Shown here piece by piece: positions 7,321 to 14,991 of a stretch of DNA of 40,052 bases. Where the stretch lies: assembly GCA_016792565.1 (NCBI GenBank), contig JAEUMK010000028.1, positions 1 to 40,052 of the forward strand. Direction: 5' to 3'. The notes under the pieces were generated by a model, which was not told where the DNA came from, did no database searches, and saw only the letters and a list, made by a program, of their open reading frames with translations. Within the stretch, counting starts at the first letter, position 1; each line of letters opens with the position of its first letter. Position numbers and translations under genes: made by a program. This DNA is from Alphaproteobacteria bacterium. Its GTDB lineage: Bacteria > Pseudomonadota > Alphaproteobacteria > Micropepsales > Micropepsaceae.

Positions 7321-8514
7321 TCACGCCGCTCTCCGACCCGACACATGGGTGCGCCGTCCGGCCGAGGCAAGCGCCTGAGACAGCTCGGCGAGCGTGTTCA
7401 CATTGTAGAGCGGCAGAAAGCGGTCCACATGCGGCAGCAGAGCCCTGATCCCGGCCGCCTTGGGCTGGAACTGGGCATAGCGCAGCAACGGATTCAGCCA
7501 GATCAACGAACGGGACGAGCGGGCCAGCCGGGCTGCCTCGTCCGTCAGAACGCCTGCATCGTCGCGATCCAGCCCGTCGGTGATGAGCAGCACCACGGCA
7601 CCCTGGCCGAGCACTCGCCGCGACCAGCGGAAGTTGAACTCTCTGAGCGCCGCGCCGATCCGCGTGCCGCCGCCCCAATCGCCCGCCTCGCGGCCTACGA
7701 GGTCGAGCGCCTCGTCCACGTCGCGATGCTTCAGCGCGCGCGTGGCGTTGGTCAGCCGTGTGCCAAAGACGAAGGTCGAGACCCGCTGACCCTGCCGGCG
7801 CCGCGCTTCGGTGAGGGCGTGCAGGAAGTGCAGGAAGACGCGGGCATATCGGCTCATCGAGCCGGAGATGTCACACAGCGCGACGATGGGCGGCGGTGCG
7901 GTACGGCGGCGCGCCTCGGCCAGAGAGATGATGTCGCCACCCATGCGCAGCGAAGCGCGTAACGTACGCCGCAGGTCGATACGCGCGCCTTGCGCCGCGC
8001 CGCGCCAGCGCCGCGTCGCGACGTCCTCGATGCGCAGCGGCAAGCGTTCGACCATGCGCCGCGCCTCGGCGAGTTCGGCGGCGCTCATCTGTTCGAAGTC
8101 CTTGGCCCGCAGCACCTCGTCCGGCGATGTCGTGAGCGTCATATCGATCTCGACGCCGTCTCGTTCCTCGACGCGCGGCGTCCGGCCGGCATTGAGCGCG
8201 TCGGCGAGGCGACGTGCCCCGGCGGTCTTGGCCGGTTCGCTCTCGGGGCGCTGGATCGGCATCAGCATCGCCATTGCCCGGTCGGCGAAGCGCGGATCGC
8301 GCCAGAACAACTCGAATGCCTGGTCGAACAACGGCATCTGCTCGCGCCTTGTGACCAGCGTGGCGAACAGCGCCTGACGCAGCGCTGTGCGCTCGTCGAT
8401 CCCGGCGAGCGCGGCGGCTTCCACGGCGGCGAGCGCCTGGCCGCTGCCGACCGGCATCCCCGCGGCGCGCAGCAGCCGTGCGAAGTGGATTACATTGGCG
8501 GCAATTGCGCTCAC
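7321..8514 (-). CDS. coxE: CoxE-like von Willebrand factor A domain protein
   Basis: This 397-residue protein belongs to the CoxE/VWA family. An N-terminal alpha-helical region of about 205 residues precedes a VWA domain with the MIDAS metal motif DISGS (215-219) and the later LLITDGLDRDD. In Oligotropha (Afipia) carboxidovorans CoxE acts with the AAA+ protein CoxD to mature the metal centre of CO dehydrogenase. Its start overlaps the coxD stop by four bases and a 10-base gap follows to the XdhC gene, so it sits mid-operon. No signal peptide is present; it is cytoplasmic. Confidence 0.9.
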   Translation of the reverse strand: MSAIAANVIHFARLLRAAGMPVGSGQALAAVEAAALAGIDERTALRQALFATLVTRREQMPLFDQAFELFWRDPRFADRAMAMLMPIQRPESEPAKTAGARRLADALNAGRTPRVEERDGVEIDMTLTTSPDEVLRAKDFEQMSAAELAEARRMVERLPLRIEDVATRRWRGAAQGARIDLRRTLRASLRMGGDIISLAEARRRTAPPPIVALCDISGSMSRYARVFLHFLHALTEARRRQGQRVSTFVFGTRLTNATRALKHRDVDEALDLVGREAGDWGGGTRIGAALREFNFRWSRRVLGQGAVVLLITDGLDRDDAGVLTDEAARLARSSRSLIWLNPLLRYAQFQPKAAGIRALLPHVDRFLPLYNVNTLAELSQALASAGRRTHVSGRRAA

Positions 8515-9416
8515 GCGGCTGCCTTCGCCCGCGCCTCGTCGATCAGGCGCGCGGTCTCGCCCGTGGTCAGGCGGGCGATGTCGTCCTGGTATTTCAGCAG
8601 GACGCCGATGGTATCGCGCACCGTCTCGGGCGTCAGTTCGACGGTATCGAGCGCTGCGAGCGCCGCCGCCCAGTCGATCGTCTCGGCGACGCCCGGCCTC
8701 TTGAAAAGATCTTCGCCGCGAAGCGCCTGCACGAAGGCGGCGACCTGTCGCGTCAGTTCGGGCGCGAGCGCGGGGGCCTTGGCTTTCAGAATCTCAAGTT
8801 CGCGCTCGAGGCCGGGATAGTCCACCCAGTGATAGAGGCAGCGCCGCTTCACCGCGTCGTGGATTTCGCGGGTCCGGTTCGAGGTGATGATGACGATGGG
8901 CGGGCGCTCGGCGCGGATCGTGCCGATCTCCGGCACCGTCACCTGGTAGTCGGAGAGGATTTCCAAGAGGAAGGCCTCGAACGGCTCGTCCGCGCGGTCG
9001 AGTTCATCGATCAGCAGTACCGGCGGTCCGCCGGCCTGGGGCTCCAGAGCCTCCAGCAGAGGCCGCTTGATCAGGAAGCGGGGCGCGAAGATGTCGGCGG
9101 CGAGATCGGCCTTTGCGCCCGTCGCATCGGCGAGACGGATCTCGATCATCTGCGCGGCGTAGTTCCACTCATAGACTGCGGCGGCCGTATCGAGACCTTC
9201 GTAGCATTGCAGGCGGAGCAGGCGCCGACCCAGGGCATGTGCGAGGACCTTGGCAATCTCGGTCTTGCCGGTGCCCGGCTCGCCCTCCAGGAAGAGCGGT
9301 TTCCCCATGGTCAATGCAAGGAAGACGGATACGGCCAGCGACCTGTCCGCCACATATCCTTCGGTGGACAGAAGCGCGGAAGTCTGGTCGATGGACCGGG
9401 GCAGGACAGGGTTCAT
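8511..9416 (-). CDS. coxD: CoxD/MoxR-type AAA+ ATPase
   Basis: A 301-residue MoxR-family ATPase. Walker A is GEPGTGKT (45-52), Walker B is VLLIDELDRAD, and a sensor-1 stretch IVIITSNRTREIHDA follows. CoxD is the chaperone-like ATPase that partners CoxE in maturing the Mo-containing active site. I chose ATG 9416 (MNPVLPRSID...) because the MoxR fold starts there; the open frame upstream is antisense to the EamA gene and has no homology. This start shares bases with the ATG of the divergent EamA gene (9415), leaving no intergenic promoter, so the promoter must lie inside eamA or transcription must come from coxM. Confidence 0.9.
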   Translation of the reverse strand: MNPVLPRSIDQTSALLSTEGYVADRSLAVSVFLALTMGKPLFLEGEPGTGKTEIAKVLAHALGRRLLRLQCYEGLDTAAAVYEWNYAAQMIEIRLADATGAKADLAADIFAPRFLIKRPLLEALEPQAGGPPVLLIDELDRADEPFEAFLLEILSDYQVTVPEIGTIRAERPPIVIITSNRTREIHDAVKRRCLYHWVDYPGLERELEILKAKAPALAPELTRQVAAFVQALRGEDLFKRPGVAETIDWAAALAALDTVELTPETVRDTIGVLLKYQDDIARLTTGETARLIDEARAKAAA

Positions 9417-10353
9417 GGATCGGGACGTTAGTGCAGTGGACGCCGCGGCGGAAGCGCGGGCGCGGGCGGGACGCAACACCCTGCTCGGCATGGCCTGCAT
9501 GGCCGGTTCGGCGCTGCTGTTCATGTCGGGGAACGCCGTCATCAAGCATCTGGCCGAGACCGGCATACCGCCGGTCGAGACGGTCTTCTTCCGCAGCGCA
9601 GTCTCGCTGGTCGTCCTCGCCCCCTTCGCGCTGCGCACCCCCGGGGTGCTCAAGACGGGACAGCTGAGCCTGCACGGTCTGCGCGGGGTGATCCAGGCTG
9701 CCTCGATGATCTGCTTCTTCTATGGCATCGTCGAGATCTCGCTGGTCGAGGCGAACGCGCTGGAGTTCACCTCGCCGATCTTCGCGACGATCTTCGCCAT
9801 GATGTTTTTCGGCGAGCCCGTGCGTTCGCGCCGCCTCGTCGCCATGGGCATCGGCTTTGCCGGCGCCCTGATCGCGCTGCGCCCCGGCTTCCAGGAGCTC
9901 AACCAGGGCCACGGCCTGATCGGGCTCGCCTCGGTCCTCTGGGCGGCCGTCCTTCTGATGATCCGGCGGCTCTCCGTCACGGAAAGCGCGCTGACCCAAT
10001 CGGTTTACATCGGTCTCATCCTGACCCCGATCTCGGCCCTGCTGGCGGCTTTTGTCTGGGTGACGCCGGACTGGGTCCAGCTCGGCTTCCTCTGCATGGT
10101 GGGCGTCACGGCGACCCTGGGCCAGTACCTGTTCGCGCAATCCTTCCGCTATGCCGAGATGTCGGCGGTCCTGCCGCTCGACTTCTCCAAGCTGATCTGG
10201 TCGTCGCTGATCGGCTACTTCGTCTTCGCGTCCACGCCCGACGCCCTCACGCTGCTCGGCGCGGCGATCATCTTCGCCGCCGGCGCCTATATCACGTTGC
10301 GCGAGGCCCAGTTGCAGCGCCGCGCGGTGCGCGCCAGCCTCGACGGCTCGTAG
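9415..10353 (+). CDS. EamA (DMT superfamily) transporter
   Basis: A 312-residue integral membrane protein with two EamA repeats of about five helices each, starting near residues 25 and 165. It resembles drug/metabolite exporters of the YdcZ/RarD group (typical stretch VEANALEFTSPIFATIFA). The substrate cannot be predicted. ATG 9415 is chosen over in-frame codons at 9391 and 9250, which would run further into coxD; ATG 9487 is a shorter alternative. It is the only plus-strand gene inside the cox-like locus, placed between coxM and coxD. Its stop is four bases from the coxM stop. It may be an insertion into the locus or an exporter for the pathway. Confidence 0.85.
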   Translation: MDRDVSAVDAAAEARARAGRNTLLGMACMAGSALLFMSGNAVIKHLAETGIPPVETVFFRSAVSLVVLAPFALRTPGVLKTGQLSLHGLRGVIQAASMICFFYGIVEISLVEANALEFTSPIFATIFAMMFFGEPVRSRRLVAMGIGFAGALIALRPGFQELNQGHGLIGLASVLWAAVLLMIRRLSVTESALTQSVYIGLILTPISALLAAFVWVTPDWVQLGFLCMVGVTATLGQYLFAQSFRYAEMSAVLPLDFSKLIWSSLIGYFVFASTPDALTLLGAAIIFAAGAYITLREAQLQRRAVRASLDGS

Positions 10354-10357
10354 CGGC

Positions 10358-11155
10358 TCAGCCGTTGGCCCGCGCCACCGCGCGCTTCGCCATCACCGTC
10401 ACGAGATGGGCGCGGTACTCGGCGCTGGCGTGGAGATCGGCGTTGAGTCCGTCCGGCGAGACCTTGATCCCGGCGACCGCGTCGGGCGTGAAGCTCTTGC
10501 CGAGCGCCGCTTCCATCGCCTCCTGGCGGAAGACGCTGGGCGCCGCGCCGGTCACGGCGACGCGGACCCCGCCCGCCGTTCTCGCGACGAAGACGCCGAC
10601 CATGGCGTAGCGCGAGGCCGGGTTGCGGAACTTCTCGTACGCCGCCTGTGCGGCGACCGGGAAGGCGATCTTCGTGACGATCTCGCCGGTATGCAGCGCC
10701 GTCTCGAACATGCCGGTGAAGAAGTCGTCGGCGGCGATGGTGCGTCGCGTCGTGTGGACAGTGGCATTCAGGGCGACGACCGCGGCCGGGTAGTCGGCCG
10801 ACGGGTCGGCATTGGCGATCGAGCCGCCGATCGTGCCGCGGTGGCGAACCAGCGGATCGCCGATCCAGCCCGCCAGATCGGCGAGGGCGGGGATCGCCTT
10901 GCGCACCTCGGCCGAGGATGCGACGTCGGCATGGCGGGTCGCTGCGCCGATGGTGACGACGCCGTCCGCGACGGAGATGCCGGCGAGGTCCTTCAGGCCG
11001 CCCAGATCGATGATGTCCGAGGGACTGGCCAGGCGCTGCTTCAGCGTCGGGATCAGCGTCTGTCCGCCGCTCATGAATTTGGGGTCCTCTGCGGCGGAGA
11101 ACAGCTTCTCGGCCTCGGCGAGCGAGCCGGGGCGATGATAGGCGAATTGATACAT
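10358..11155 (-). CDS. coxM: CO-dehydrogenase-like medium subunit, FAD-binding
   Basis: The 265-residue protein is the FAD subunit of a molybdenum hydroxylase, which passes electrons from the Fe-S subunit to the quinone or other acceptor. The FAD-binding signatures are GGQTLIPTLKQRL near residue 38 and HRGTIGGSIANADPSADYPA around 105-125. The CO_deh_flav C-terminal domain follows. ATG 11155 is preceded by AGGAGAACCGGCC, a good ribosome site. The gene lies 11 bases after coxL, so the order is S-L-M as in form II loci; form I CODH loci are M-S-L. Confidence 0.93.
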   Translation of the reverse strand: MYQFAYHRPGSLAEAEKLFSAAEDPKFMSGGQTLIPTLKQRLASPSDIIDLGGLKDLAGISVADGVVTIGAATRHADVASSAEVRKAIPALADLAGWIGDPLVRHRGTIGGSIANADPSADYPAAVVALNATVHTTRRTIAADDFFTGMFETALHTGEIVTKIAFPVAAQAAYEKFRNPASRYAMVGVFVARTAGGVRVAVTGAAPSVFRQEAMEAALGKSFTPDAVAGIKVSPDGLNADLHASAEYRAHLVTVMAKRAVARANG

Positions 11156-11166
11156 GGCCGGTTCTC

Positions 11167-13527
11167 CTATTCCGCTGCGAGGGCGACAGCGTTCGCCGCC
11201 CGCCAGACGCGCTCGGGCGTGGCGGGCATGGCGAAGTCGCGGATCTGCAGCGCATCGGTGATCGCGTTGATGACGGCGGGCGGGGCGGCGATGGCGCCGG
11301 CCTCGCCGCAGCCTTTCATGCCCAGCGGGTTTGAAGGGCAGCGTGTCGTGGTCAGGCCGAGCTGGAAGCTGGGCAGATCGCCCGCCCGCGGCATCGTGTA
11401 GTCCATGAACGAGCCGGTCAGAAGCTGGCCGTCCTCGCTGTAGATACCGTGCTCCAGCAGCGCCTGGCCGATCCCCTGGGCGATGCCGCCATGGACCTGG
11501 CCCTCGACGATCATCGGATTGATGATGACGCCGAAATCGTCGACCGCGACGAAGCGCTCGATCCGCACGACGCCCGTATCCGGGTCGATCTCGACCTCGC
11601 AGATATGGCAGCCGGCGGGGAAGGTGAAGTTCAGCGGGTCGTAGAAGGCGCTCTCCTTCAGCCCGGGCTCGATTTCCGAAGTCGGGAATTTGTGCCCGAC
11701 ATAGGCGGCGAGCGAGACTTCGGGGAAGGTCAGCGACTTGTCGGTTCCGGCAACGGTGAAGCGGCCGTCCTTGAACTCGATGTCGCCGGGCGCCGCCTCC
11801 ATCAGGTGGGCGGCGATCTTCTTCGCCTTGGCCTCGACCTTGTCCAGCGCCTTGGCGATGGCGCTCATGCCGACCGCGCCGGAGCGCGAGCCGTAGGTGC
11901 CCATGCCGAACTGGACCTTGTCGGTATCGCCATGGACGATCTCGACGTTCTCCAGCGGCACGCCGAGGCGTTCGCTGACCAGCTGCGCGAAGGTCGTCTC
12001 GTGGCCCTGGCCGTGGCTGTGGCTGCCGGTCAGCACCTCGACCGAGCCGGTCGGGTTGACGCGCACTTCGGCGCTCTCCCACAGGCCAACGCCGGCGCCG
12101 AGCGAGCCGACCGCCGCCGACGGCGCGATGCCGCAGGCCTCGATATAGGTGGAAAGTCCGATGCCGCGCCGCTTGCCCGCGGCCTCGGAGGCGCGGCGGC
12201 GCCCCGGGAAGCCGTCATAGTCGATGAGCTGCATCGCCTTGTCGAGCGAGGCTTCGTAGTCGCCGATATCGTAGGCCATGATGACCGGCGTCTGGTGCGG
12301 GAAGCTGCGGATGAAGTTGCGCCGCCGGAACTCGGCCGGGTCCTCGCCCAGTTGCCGCGCCGCTTCCTCGACGATGCGTTCGACCACGAAGGTCGCCTCC
12401 GGGCGTCCGGCACCGCGATAGGCATCGACCGGCGCGGTGTGGGTGTAGACGCCCTGCACCTCGGCATAGATCGCCGGAATGTCGTACTGGCCCGACAGCA
12501 GCGTCGCATAGAGATAAGTCGGCACCGACGAGGCGAAGGTCGAAAGGTAGGCGCCCAGATTGGCGATCGTCTTGACGCGCAGGCCGGTGATCCTGCCGCC
12601 CGCATCCAGCGCCAGCGCCGCATGGGTGTGATGGTCGCGGCCGTGCGCGTCCGACAGGAAGGACTCGCTGCGCTCCCCGGTCCATTTGACCGGCCGTCCG
12701 ACCCGCCGCGCCGCCCAGACGCAGACCGTCTCCTCGGCGTAGATGAAGATCTTCGAGCCGAAGCCGCCGCCGACGTCGGGCGCGATCACCCGCAGCTTGT
12801 GCTCGGGCGCGATGCCGATGAAGGCGGAAAGGACGAGCCGCGCCACATGCGGGTTCTGGCTGGTCGTGTAGAGCGTGTGAATGCCGGTGCCGGAATCGTA
12901 GTCGCCGATCGCCGCCCGGGGCTCCATCGCGTTGGGGATCAGCCGGTTGTTGACGATGTCGAGCGACACGACCTTGGCGGCGGCCGTGAAGGCATCGACG
13001 GTCTCCTTGTAGTTGCCCAGTTCCCAGTCGAAGACCATGTTGTGCGCGATCTCGTCGTGCACGAGCGGCGCGTCGGGACCGAGCGCCGCCTTGGCATCGA
13101 CGACGGCGGCGAGGGGATGGTAGTCGACCGCGACCGCCTCGGCGGCGTCCTTGGCCTGCGCGTAGGACTCGGCGATCACCACCGCGACGCAATCGCCGCA
13201 ATAGCGGACCTTGCCCTGGGCGAGCGCGGGATGCGGCCCCGCCTTCATCGGCGAGCCGTCCTTCGAATGCACCATCCAGCCGCAGATCAGCCCGCCGATC
13301 CCGTCATCGGCCATGTCCTGCCCGGTCAGCACCGCGACCACGCCCGGCATCGCCAGCGCCGCGGCGGCGTCGATCCGGCCGATCGTCGCGTGGGCGTGGG
13401 GGCTGCGCACGAAGCAGGCAAAAGTCTGGCCCGCGCGGTTGATGTCGTCGGTGTAGTTCCCCTTCCCCGTGATGAAGCGGAAATCCTCCTTGCGCCGGGG
13501 CGAGGCGCCGATCCCCGTGGCGGTCAT
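11167..13527 (-). CDS. coxL: Form II CO-dehydrogenase-like molybdenum hydroxylase large subunit
   Basis: This 786-residue protein is the molybdopterin-cytosine-dinucleotide catalytic subunit of the xanthine oxidase family. Visible are GGGFGSKI for the cofactor site, AYRGAGR (369-375), [17 protein letters not shown] with the Q-loop, and the active-site glutamate E742 in KGCGEAG. Genuine CO dehydrogenases (form I) carry AYxCSFR, whose cysteine binds copper. Here the cysteine position is a glycine, the form II signature, so CO oxidation is doubtful and the true substrate (an aldehyde or N-heterocycle is typical) is unknown. The ATG overlaps the coxS stop by four bases. Confidence 0.93.
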   Translation of the reverse strand: MTATGIGASPRRKEDFRFITGKGNYTDDINRAGQTFACFVRSPHAHATIGRIDAAAALAMPGVVAVLTGQDMADDGIGGLICGWMVHSKDGSPMKAGPHPALAQGKVRYCGDCVAVVIAESYAQAKDAAEAVAVDYHPLAAVVDAKAALGPDAPLVHDEIAHNMVFDWELGNYKETVDAFTAAAKVVSLDIVNNRLIPNAMEPRAAIGDYDSGTGIHTLYTTSQNPHVARLVLSAFIGIAPEHKLRVIAPDVGGGFGSKIFIYAEETVCVWAARRVGRPVKWTGERSESFLSDAHGRDHHTHAALALDAGGRITGLRVKTIANLGAYLSTFASSVPTYLYATLLSGQYDIPAIYAEVQGVYTHTAPVDAYRGAGRPEATFVVERIVEEAARQLGEDPAEFRRRNFIRSFPHQTPVIMAYDIGDYEASLDKAMQLIDYDGFPGRRRASEAAGKRRGIGLSTYIEACGIAPSAAVGSLGAGVGLWESAEVRVNPTGSVEVLTGSHSHGQGHETTFAQLVSERLGVPLENVEIVHGDTDKVQFGMGTYGSRSGAVGMSAIAKALDKVEAKAKKIAAHLMEAAPGDIEFKDGRFTVAGTDKSLTFPEVSLAAYVGHKFPTSEIEPGLKESAFYDPLNFTFPAGCHICEVEIDPDTGVVRIERFVAVDDFGVIINPMIVEGQVHGGIAQGIGQALLEHGIYSEDGQLLTGSFMDYTMPRAGDLPSFQLGLTTTRCPSNPLGMKGCGEAGAIAAPPAVINAITDALQIRDFAMPATPERVWRAANAVALAAE

Positions 13528-14009
13528 GCGGCGGCCTCCTTGGCGCCCATGGCGGCGCTGGCCGCCTCGATCGCCCGGACGATGTTGTGGTAGCCCGTAC
13601 AGCGGCAGATATTGCCTTCCAGCTCCGCCCGGATGGTCGCTTCGTCGAGACCCTCGGGATGGCGGCGGATCATGTCCACCGCCGTCATGATCATGCCCGG
13701 CGTGCAGAAGCCGCATTGCAGGCCGTGATGTTCGCGGAAGGCTTCCTGCACGGGATGCAGCTTGCCGTCCTTGGCGAGGCCCTCGATGGTGACGACGCTC
13801 GCTCCCTCGGCCTGGACGGCAAGAACGGTGCAGGACTTCACCGCCACGCCGTCGACATGGACGACGCAGGCGCCGCACTGGCTGGTATCGCAGCCGACAT
13901 GGGTGCCGGTCAGCCGCTGGTTCTCGCGCAGATACTCCACCAGCAGCGTGCGCGGCTCGACATCGGCGGAAACGGACTTGCCGTTCACCGTCATGGATAC
14001 GGCGGTCAT
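13524..14009 (-). CDS. coxS: CO-dehydrogenase-like small subunit, two [2Fe-2S] clusters
   Basis: The 161-residue protein carries the ferredoxin-like cluster motif [16 protein letters not shown] plus a further Cys (KSC), and the helical-domain cluster motif [10 protein letters not shown]...GNICRCTGY. It relays electrons between the molybdenum centre in the large subunit and FAD in the medium subunit. ATG 14009 is chosen because a perfect AGGAGG lies seven bases upstream; the longer open frame has no homology ahead of it. It is the first gene after the 314-base gap, which holds direct repeats and a candidate promoter, and it overlaps coxL by four bases. Confidence 0.95.
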   Translation of the reverse strand: MTAVSMTVNGKSVSADVEPRTLLVEYLRENQRLTGTHVGCDTSQCGACVVHVDGVAVKSCTVLAVQAEGASVVTIEGLAKDGKLHPVQEAFREHHGLQCGFCTPGMIMTAVDMIRRHPEGLDEATIRAELEGNICRCTGYHNIVRAIEAASAAMGAKEAAA

Positions 14010-14074
14010 CGAAGCCTCCTGGGCGTCTCTCAAGCGATAAGCGGCGGGTTCGGCGCCCGTCGTCGTGGATGGCA

Positions 14075-14103
14075 AGTCTTGGCCGGTAATCCGGCCGCGT
14101 CAA
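14075..14103 (-). promoter_or_regulatory. Candidate coxS promoter with palindromic spacer
   Basis: On the minus strand TTGACG (14103-14098) is followed after 17 bases by AAGACT (14080-14075). The spacer is almost filled by the perfect palindrome GGCCGG-atta-CCGGCC (14081-14096), a plausible operator. The -10 is weak, so this may need an activator, or the palindrome may be unrelated to a promoter. Confidence 0.3.
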
Positions 14104-14182
14104 CGTGCGCCCGGTCGCAGGCCTCAAGCTTACGGGGACGGAAACGTCGCCCCTGCGTTTTCAGGCCTTTGAACCGATCCAT

Positions 14183-14226
14183 CGAATTGAACGTCGCATT
14201 TCCGGCCCTTTGCGAATTGAACGTCG
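14183..14226. repeat. Two 14-base direct repeats, 30-base period, upstream of coxS
   Basis: CGAATTGAACGTCG occurs at 14183-14196 and again at 14213-14226. The flanks are also partly alike (CAT-TT and TGCTTT follow). The 30-base period is close to three helical turns, so a regulator could bind both copies on the same DNA face. They lie 174-217 bases upstream of the coxS start. No regulator gene is in the window to pair with them. Confidence 0.6.
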
Positions 14227-14255
14227 TGCTTTCTTACCCAGTCCGCCGCACGTGG

Positions 14256-14280
14256 CGGCACCCCGACAGATGGGGTGCCG
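14256..14280. terminator. Strong hairpin downstream of coxG
   Basis: CGGCACCCC (14256-14264) and GGGGTGCCG (14272-14280) form a perfect 9-base stem with a 7-base loop, 44 bases past the coxG stop. No T-run follows on either strand, so it may act as an RNA-end stabiliser or pausing site and not as a classical intrinsic terminator. The neighbouring CCGCC-gcacgt-GGCGG overlaps it by three bases, so the two stems are mutually exclusive. Confidence 0.4.
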
Positions 14281-14323
14281 GGACGCTCCCGTCAAGGACC
14301 ATAATCCTATAGACGCCATGCGC

Positions 14324-14890
14324 TCAAAGCGACAGCGCGAGCCAGATCAGCCCGGCCACAACCATGACAAGACCGGCCGCCCAGACGAGGGGCGGCAATC
14401 CGCCGCGGGGGCGTTCGACCTTCTCGCCGGTCGCGGCATCGACCGTCTGGACCTCGCCGAAGCCGGCCGAGAACTTCTCGAAGAACTCGTCGGCGAGCTT
14501 GCGGGCGACCCCGTCGATCAGGCGCTGGCCGATCTGGGCGATCTTGCCGCCGACCGTCGCCTTGACGGTATAGACCAGCCGCGTGCCGCCCTGGTCCGGG
14601 ATCAGCTCGACCTTGGCCTCGCCCTTGGCGAAGCCCGCGGCGCCGCCGGAACCCTCGCCTTTGATGGTGTACGAGCGCGGCGGGTTGAGGTCGTGCAGGG
14701 CGACCTTGCCCTTGAAGCGCGCCTTGACCGGCCCGATGGACTGGGTCGCAACGGCCTCGAATTCATTGTCGGAGGTCTTGGTCAGGCTTTCGCAACCCGG
14801 CAGAGCCGCCTTCAGCTTTTCCGGGTCGTTCAGTGCGGCCCAAACTGCTTCAGGAGAGGCCTGGACTAGATAGGCTCCATTTAAATCCAT
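14324..14890 (-). CDS. coxG: CoxG-like SRPBCC protein, membrane recruitment subunit
   Basis: A 188-residue protein with an SRPBCC (START-like) domain over residues 1-145, opening with MDLNGAYLVQASPEAVWAAL and containing LPGCESL. A proline-rich linker and a single C-terminal helix follow (LVWAAGLVMVVAGLIWLALS). CoxG of carboxydotrophs anchors CO dehydrogenase to the cytoplasmic face of the membrane, and some relatives bind menaquinone to carry electrons to the respiratory chain. It is oriented with the rest of the locus but separated from coxS by 314 bases, so it may be transcribed separately. The divergent cold-shock gene starts about 100 bases away. Confidence 0.92.
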   Translation of the reverse strand: MDLNGAYLVQASPEAVWAALNDPEKLKAALPGCESLTKTSDNEFEAVATQSIGPVKARFKGKVALHDLNPPRSYTIKGEGSGGAAGFAKGEAKVELIPDQGGTRLVYTVKATVGGKIAQIGQRLIDGVARKLADEFFEKFSAGFGEVQTVDAATGEKVERPRGGLPPLVWAAGLVMVVAGLIWLALSL

Positions 14891-14991
14891 GACTTTGCGT
14901 TTCCTGTAACGGCGCTTCGGGCCGCCTTCCCATTCCGAAACAATCTGTTAATTTGTGCAAGAGAGAGGCTGCTTGCGTTTGGGGGATCTGG

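Larger units (their letters stand above)
14010..14323. other. 314-base regulatory gap between coxG and coxS
   Basis: No gene is visible here. The minus-strand reading from coxG to coxS contains a strong hairpin (14256-14280), a smaller one (14243-14258), a pair of identical 14-base direct repeats 30 bases apart (14183-14226) and a candidate promoter with a palindromic spacer (14075-14103). The AGGAGG of coxS follows. The gap is unusual because every other junction in the locus overlaps or is under 15 bases, so regulation of coxSLM is probably concentrated here. Confidence 0.6.

Noticed and set aside
6292-7962. A 556-codon plus-strand frame across the xdhC and coxE genes
   Set aside because: It spans three conserved minus-strand genes and has no motif; it arises from third-position GC bias.
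8511-9653. Longer coxD start at 9653
   Set aside because: The added residues are antisense to the EamA gene and unlike any MoxR protein; the fold begins at 9416.
10358-12082. Longer coxM open frame starting inside coxL
   Set aside because: The FAD-domain homology begins at MYQFAYHRPG (11155) after a good ribosome site; the upstream part is a shifted frame of coxL.
11167-13527. Calling this locus a genuine CO dehydrogenase (form I)
   Set aside because: The active-site loop is AYRGAGR, lacking the copper-binding cysteine of AYxCSFR, and the gene order is S-L-M, not M-S-L.
11449-13593. A 714-codon open frame on the plus strand opposite coxL
   Set aside because: It is antisense to a strongly conserved gene, has Arg/Asp/Gly-rich composition typical of high-GC shadow frames, and shows no family motif.
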